DNA of 9,656 nt, taken from Thermoplasmata archaeon. Lineage in GTDB: Archaea > Thermoplasmatota > Thermoplasmata > Lutacidiplasmatales > UBA184. Within the stretch, counting starts at the first letter, position 1, and every line of letters starts with the position of its first letter. Made by a program: the position numbers and the translations under genes. Location: positions 1 to 9,656 of the forward strand of contig JASHTC010000007.1 in the NCBI GenBank assembly GCA_030040755.1, in the 5' to 3' direction. The notes below the pieces were generated by a model. The model saw nothing but the letters and a program-made list of their open reading frames with translations. It made no database searches and was not told the DNA's origin. Shown in pieces: positions 6,089 through 9,656 of the stretch.

Positions 6089-7198
6089 CTACCCGACCAC
6101 TCCCGTGACGTTGGCCAAGCGCTCCGCCGCCTCTCGGGCGAGCCCCCCGTCCCCGAGGATGGTGTACCGCTCGGGTCGGATCGAGTGCGCCTGGACGAGC
6201 GCGTTGACGACCTCCTCCGACGTCACCCCGAGCTCGCGGGCCGTGGTGGGGGCCCCGATTGTGTGGAGCGCGGTCTTGAGTCGCCGCCAGTCGCCGCCGT
6301 GCAGGTACATCATCATGATCGCCCCCACGCCGCACTGCTCTCCGTGCAGGCTGGGGTGCTCGCTCACATGGTCGAGCGCATGGCTGAAGAGATGCTCGCT
6401 CCCGGAACACGGGCGCGAGGAGCCGGCGACGCTCATCGCGATACCGGCGACCAGGATCGGTCGGATGGCGATCCAGACCGACTCCTCGAGGTTCGGCTTG
6501 ATGGACGAGGCGTGGTCGATGATCTCCTGGGCCGCGTACTCCGACAGGGTCGCCGCGGTGCTGGAGAACTCCTCGTTGCGCAAGCGCACCGCCAGTCGCC
6601 AGTCGAGGACGGCAGTCACGTTCGAGATGACGTCCGCGCACCCGGAGGCGAGGAGCCGGAAAGGCGCCTTGACGATCAGGTCGGTGTCGGCGATGACGCC
6701 CACCGGCACCGCCGCTTCGATGCTGGTGGTGGTCGAGCTCCCGTGCAGGGAGGCCCGCGGCGAGGAGATCCCGTCGTGGGCCGCGGAGGTCGGGAGGCTT
6801 ACGAAAGGGATGCCCAGCCGCGCGGCCACCACCTTGGTGATGTCGATCTTGCTGCCCCCGCCCACGCCGACGAGGAAGCGGGCCCCGAGCCGCCGCGCCT
6901 CCTTCTCGACCCGGCCGACCTCCGCCTCCGTCGCTTCCCGGGCGATGAGGACGTTGACGTCGAACTTCGACTCGCGCAGGATCTCCGCCGCTCGGTTCCC
7001 CGCCAACTCCGACGTCTTCGGGCCGGTGATGACGAGCCCCCGGTCGGCGAACCCGAACTGACGGCACGTCGAGCCGAGGTCGGTGATGACCCCGTGACCG
7101 ACCAGGACGACCCGCGGGAAGACCATTCCTCGGGCCTTGCCGAACGGGAAGTCCTGGCCCGTCGGCAGCATCTGCGGCCGCCCGTTGGCTCCTGACAT
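6089..7198 (-). CDS. egsA: Glycerol-1-phosphate dehydrogenase [NAD(P)+]
   Basis: The enzyme reduces dihydroxyacetone phosphate to sn-glycerol-1-phosphate, the backbone of archaeal ether lipids, in the cytoplasm. The 369-residue length is close to the family norm with a slightly long N-terminus. The dinucleotide-binding motif GVGGGSKIDITK is at 111-122, and the PTSAAHDGISSP segment with Asp142 is at 136-147. Probable zinc ligands are Asp189 in SGCADVISN, His269 in GSEHLFSHALD, and His285 in LHGEQCGVG. All key residues appear intact. The start at 7198 has GAGG directly before it and begins 58 bases after the queE stop. UPF0179 follows after one base. An A/T island at 7226-7236 may give it its own promoter as well. 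Confidence 0.95.
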   Translation of the reverse strand: MSGANGRPQMLPTGQDFPFGKARGMVFPRVVLVGHGVITDLGSTCRQFGFADRGLVITGPKTSELAGNRAAEILRESKFDVNVLIAREATEAEVGRVEKEARRLGARFLVGVGGGSKIDITKVVAARLGIPFVSLPTSAAHDGISSPRASLHGSSTTTSIEAAVPVGVIADTDLIVKAPFRLLASGCADVISNVTAVLDWRLAVRLRNEEFSSTAATLSEYAAQEIIDHASSIKPNLEESVWIAIRPILVAGIAMSVAGSSRPCSGSEHLFSHALDHVSEHPSLHGEQCGVGAIMMMYLHGGDWRRLKTALHTIGAPTTARELGVTSEEVVNALVQAHSIRPERYTILGDGGLAREAAERLANVTGVVG

Positions 7199-7225
7199 CC
7201 TCGAGAGCGCCGAGGAGAGAAGGGC

Positions 7226-7236
7226 CCTCTTTAGCC
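7226..7236 (-). promoter_or_regulatory. Weak TATA-like element before egsA
   Basis: Minus-strand GGCTAAAGAGG is an A/T island about 33 bases before the egsA ATG, inside the 58-base gap after queE. It could start a near-leaderless egsA mRNA. The match to a TATA box is poor. Confidence 0.3.
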
Positions 7237-7256
7237 TTCCGAAGCTCGGGCGCCGC

Positions 7257-7886
7257 TCATCGACCCGGTGCGTCGCCCCAGAGGACCTTGTGTTCCTGGA
7301 GCATGACGCGGACGTCCAAGTGGTCGGTCAGGACCCAGTCGGCGAGCCGACCTGCGTCCGTACCCCAGACGGGCTGGAAGAGGAGGGAGGCGGGCCCGCG
7401 GTACTGGCGCAGGACCCGCTTGGCGTACTGATAGTCCGTCCGGTCCCCGATGACGAACTTGATCACATCCCCCGCCCGGAGGAGGGGGAGATTCGCCCAC
7501 CGGTTCCGAGACTCCATCCGGGAGCTCGGGCACTTCACATCGACGCTGAGCACTACCTTCGGCAGGTCTAGGAACGGGCCGACGTCGAGCGAGCCCCCGG
7601 TCTCGATCACGGTAGTCACCCCCCGCTCGGAGAGGCGGCGAACGAGCTCCACGGACTCCCGCTGCAAGAGAGGTTCGCCGCCGGTGAGGCAGACATGGTG
7701 GGTCTCATTCCGCGCGACCTCGCGGAGGAGGGAAGGGATGGAGCGCTCGCGCCCCGGTCCGAACGAGTAGGTCGTGTCGCACCAGGCGCATCGCAGGTTG
7801 CACCGGGCGGTCCGGATGAACGTGGTGCGCACGCCGGTCAGGGGACCCTCCCCTTGGATCGAATGGAACACCTCGATGATGCGCAC
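7257..7886 (-). CDS. queE: 7-carboxy-7-deazaguanine synthase (radical SAM)
   Basis: QueE rearranges 6-carboxytetrahydropterin to 7-carboxy-7-deazaguanine, the precursor of preQ0; in archaea this leads to archaeosine at position 15 of tRNA. At 209 residues it has the usual size. The FHSIQGEG signature is at 7-14. The 4Fe-4S radical-SAM motif CNLRCAWC (Cys 29, 33 and 36) is of the C-x3-C-x2-C type. LTGGEPLL is at 67-74, IETGGS at 94-99, and DVKCPSS at 116-122. An in-frame stop lies three codons upstream, so the GTG at 7886 is the only start that keeps the signature. A TATA-like element about 27 bases upstream points to a leaderless mRNA. It heads a probable operon with egsA, UPF0179 and tRNA-Pro. 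Confidence 0.93.
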   Translation of the reverse strand: MRIIEVFHSIQGEGPLTGVRTTFIRTARCNLRCAWCDTTYSFGPGRERSIPSLLREVARNETHHVCLTGGEPLLQRESVELVRRLSERGVTTVIETGGSLDVGPFLDLPKVVLSVDVKCPSSRMESRNRWANLPLLRAGDVIKFVIGDRTDYQYAKRVLRQYRGPASLLFQPVWGTDAGRLADWVLTDHLDVRVMLQEHKVLWGDAPGR

Positions 7887-7904
7887 GGCCGCTCATTCCG
7901 GTCC

Positions 7905-7918
7905 TCGGGTAATTAGGC
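7905..7918. promoter_or_regulatory. Shared AT-rich promoter element between divergent genes
   Basis: The island GGGTAATTAGG (core TAATTA at 7910-7915) is the only A/T-rich sequence between queE (-) and the methyltransferase (+). Its centre is about 27 bases from the queE GTG, matching a leaderless start. It is about 47 bases from the methyltransferase ATG at 7960, giving that gene a leader of about 20 bases. The near-symmetric core could serve both directions. Confidence 0.5.
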
Positions 7919-7959
7919 TTCGGACCATACCGGGGCTCCCTCCTGCCTCGCCGGAACCC

Positions 7960-8937
7960 ATGGAAGAGAAAGGGGCCGGAGGCATGGCGAGCGGGGGTCG
8001 CACGGTGGGTCGGTTCGAGTCGCAATTGAGCGAGGTCGACCCGGGGTTCGCCACGCTCCTCGCCCGGGTCCCCCCGCAGGACACGCCGCCGCTCCCTGCC
8101 GATTGGCTCCGATGCGAGATGCTCGAGCGGTTCCAGGTCCTGCGCGGCGTGCCGGTCCCGGAGGGAGGACGGGTCCTCGAGGTGGGGGCCGGGGGTCACG
8201 CCCTCACGACGGTCCCGCTCGCCTTCCGGGTCGGCGCGCGAGGGCGGGTGGTGGCCGCGGAGCGAGCCCGCTGGGGGATCTTCCGCCAGGTCGTCAACGC
8301 GGTCCGGTTGGGGGCGCGTGTCGTCCCGGTCGCCTGTGACGCTCGGCGGCTGCCCTTCGCCTCGGACAGCTTCGACCTGGCAGCCTGCGTTCACGCGGTC
8401 CGCTCGCTTCGGAGCGAGAGCGGCATGCTCGCGATATTCCGGGAGATGCTCCGAGTGGCGCCGGGCATCGTGCTCGCGGAGTCGTTGCCGGAGGCCCGGA
8501 GCGATGCCCAACGGGCCCACTTAGCGATGTACGACCTGCGGGAGGACCTCTTCGCGGCGACCGGTGGCGCCCCGGACGACCTGCATTACCTTCCGATGGA
8601 TCGCCTCGTGCGACTGGCGGAACGCGCGGGGGCCTCCGTCGTTGAGGCCCGAGTGCTCGACATCGACCTTCCCCACGCCCTCGCCTACATCCCGCGGGAG
8701 TACTTTGACCAGATCCCGGGGCCGGCCCAGCGGGAGGAGATGCTGCGCCGATGGGAGCGCGCGGACGAGCTCCGCCGGCGGTACGGGACGGACCATCCCC
8801 CGGTCGGCCGCGTGCTCGCGGTCCGCCCGGGCCCCCGGGGGGAGGCCGTCCGAAGGGACGCCCCTCCTCCTGGGCCCGCACGGCGGGTCCCGGCCGGCAG
8901 GGCTCGCGGGGTGCCCCGCAGCATCCAAATAGGGTAA
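7960..8937 (+). CDS. Class I SAM-dependent methyltransferase
   Basis: A 325-residue protein with the Rossmann-type methyltransferase fold: motif I VLEVGAGGHALT at about 72-83, an acidic position after VVAAE at 97-101, CDARRLPF at 126-133, and SFDLAACVHAVRSL at 137-150, as in Methyltransf_11-type enzymes. The substrate is unknown. Nothing seen separates small-molecule from RNA or protein targets. Two starts are possible: the ATG at 7960, and the ATG at 7984 where GGAGG lies almost against the start. Both come after the shared promoter. The last 35 residues are Pro/Arg-rich and of low complexity. The final codons (SIQIG) overlap the A/T element that serves the next gene, leuS, which begins 18 bases later on the same strand. 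Confidence 0.8.
   Translation: MEEKGAGGMASGGRTVGRFESQLSEVDPGFATLLARVPPQDTPPLPADWLRCEMLERFQVLRGVPVPEGGRVLEVGAGGHALTTVPLAFRVGARGRVVAAERARWGIFRQVVNAVRLGARVVPVACDARRLPFASDSFDLAACVHAVRSLRSESGMLAIFREMLRVAPGIVLAESLPEARSDAQRAHLAMYDLREDLFAATGGAPDDLHYLPMDRLVRLAERAGASVVEARVLDIDLPHALAYIPREYFDQIPGPAQREEMLRRWERADELRRRYGTDHPPVGRVLAVRPGPRGEAVRRDAPPPGPARRVPAGRARGVPRSIQIG
8925..8932 (+). promoter_or_regulatory. TATA-like element of leuS
   Basis: CCAAATAG is centred about 27 bases before the leuS ATG and no Shine-Dalgarno sequence is visible between them, which fits a leaderless transcript. The element lies inside the final codons of the methyltransferase gene. Confidence 0.5.
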
Positions 8938-8955
8938 CGGGGTCGAACTCCCCCG

Positions 8956-9656
8956 ATGGAGGTCCGCGACGACGCTCGGTGGCAGGAGGCGTGGGCCGGT
9001 GCCGCGCTCGGGCGCGCGCAGCGGGTCCCGGGCCGTCGCAAGTTCTTCGCGCTCGTGGCGTATCCGGGCACCAGCGGCTTCCTCCACGTCGGGCATCTGC
9101 GGGGCTACGCCTACCTCGACGCGATGCACCGGTATCAGCGCATGTCGGGGGCCCAGGTGTTCCTGCCGTTCGGCGTCCACGCTTCCGGCCTGCCCGCGGT
9201 CACCTGGTCGCAGCGGGTCCGGGAGCGAGAGTCCCCGACGGTCGCCCAACTCCAAGAACGGGGCGTGGATGAGGCCGCGATGGCCCGGCTCGAGGACCCG
9301 GAGGAGGCCGCGAGATTCCTGGGCCAGGAGTACCTTCGGGTGCTGCGCCGGTTCGGCGTGCTGGTCGACGAGCTCAGCTACCTGACCACGGTGGACGAGG
9401 ACTACCGGGCCTTCATCCGCTGGCAGTTCCACGCGCTCCACGACGCGGGGGCCCTCGTGCAGGGCTCGTACTTCGCCTCGGTCTGTCCGGCGTGCGGTCC
9501 CGTGGCCGTCGACCCGTCGGAGACCGACCTCTCGGCGGGCGGAGAGGCCGAAGTCATCCACTTCACGACGGTCCCCTTCCGGCTCGAGGACGGACGCGTG
9601 CTCCTCGCCGCGACCCTCCGGCCCGAGACGGTCTACGGGGTGACGAACCTCTGGGT
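8956..9656 (+). CDS. leuS: Leucyl-tRNA synthetase, archaeal type, 3' truncated by window edge
   Basis: The frame is open from the ATG at 8956 to the window end (233 codons visible of an expected 900 or more). It begins the class I aminoacyl-tRNA synthetase that charges tRNA-Leu. HVGH at residues 44-47 is the class I HIGH motif, and the catalytic fold continues through PFGVHASGLP at about 71-80. A CPAC at 177-180 could be half of a zinc site. ATLRPETVYGVTN at 219-231 starts the CP1 editing domain and is the pattern of archaeal/eukaryal-type LeuRS. The YPGTSG and VHASGLP segments differ from the common YPYPSG and HxTGTP forms, so the enzyme is divergent. IleRS or ValRS are less likely because of the editing-domain motif. 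Confidence 0.85.
   Translation, partial: MEVRDDARWQEAWAGAALGRAQRVPGRRKFFALVAYPGTSGFLHVGHLRGYAYLDAMHRYQRMSGAQVFLPFGVHASGLPAVTWSQRVRERESPTVAQLQERGVDEAAMARLEDPEEAARFLGQEYLRVLRRFGVLVDELSYLTTVDEDYRAFIRWQFHALHDAGALVQGSYFASVCPACGPVAVDPSETDLSAGGEAEVIHFTTVPFRLEDGRVLLAATLRPETVYGVTNLW

Noticed and set aside
6032..7195. Plus-strand open frames opposite egsA
   Set aside because: They overlap a fully motif-supported dehydrogenase on the other strand and show only Arg/Gly/Asp-rich noise.
8521..9561. Minus-strand open frame of about 346 codons opposite the methyltransferase and leuS
   Set aside because: The plus strand has recognisable methyltransferase and LeuRS motifs here; the minus frame has none.
1..9656. 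CRISPR array, rRNA genes, insertion-sequence transposase or integrase
   Set aside because: No regularly spaced repeats, no rRNA-like sequence and no transposase or integrase motifs were seen on either strand.

Overview
The window looks like a chromosomal piece of a GC-rich archaeon, most likely an uncultivated euryarchaeal or Thermoplasmatota-type lineage. The archaeal evidence is a glycerol-1-phosphate dehydrogenase (the enzyme that sets archaeal lipid stereochemistry), a UPF0179 protein, an archaeal-type leucyl-tRNA synthetase, an intron-containing tRNA-Pro without encoded CCA, and TATA-like boxes about 27 bases upstream of start codons, which fits leaderless transcripts. The exact lineage is inferred, not shown.

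Layout: (1) 1-606 (+) is the 3' part of an extended-SDR NAD-dependent sugar epimerase/dehydratase. (2) 781-3993 (-) is a very large membrane-anchored extracellular solute-binding protein with a PKD-like domain and a C-terminal SBP_bac_5-type region. It converges on the epimerase and has no permease or ATPase beside it here. (3) 4051-4510 is mostly non-coding and holds a strong stem-loop and a degraded copy of the 3' half of tRNA-Pro. (4) 4511-5373 carries two tail-to-tail genes of visibly lower GC: a small membrane-anchored secreted protein (+) and a degenerate Hint (intein/hedgehog-type) domain protein (-). A composite inverted repeat contains both of their stop codons. (5) 5540-7886 (-) is a likely operon: queE, egsA, UPF0179, then tRNA-Pro(UGG). 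(6) From 7960 rightward (+) lie a class I SAM methyltransferase and the start of leuS, which runs off the window.

How the parts fit: the right half is information and lipid housekeeping. QueE makes the 7-deazaguanine precursor of archaeosine, EgsA makes the archaeal glycerol phosphate backbone, and tRNA-Pro sits at the end of the same transcription unit. queE and the methyltransferase probably diverge from one AT-rich element at about 7905-7918.

The most interesting structure is the segment 4181-5575. The intact tRNA-Pro 3' half (anticodon stem to discriminator base) is at its right end, and a direct, degraded copy of the same 3' half is at its left end. The foreign-looking gene pair lies between them. 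This is the arrangement left by integration of an element into a tRNA 3' end, so I propose a small, integrase-less remnant of a tRNA-targeting element. Its cargo is a decayed Hint-domain protein and a secreted membrane protein.
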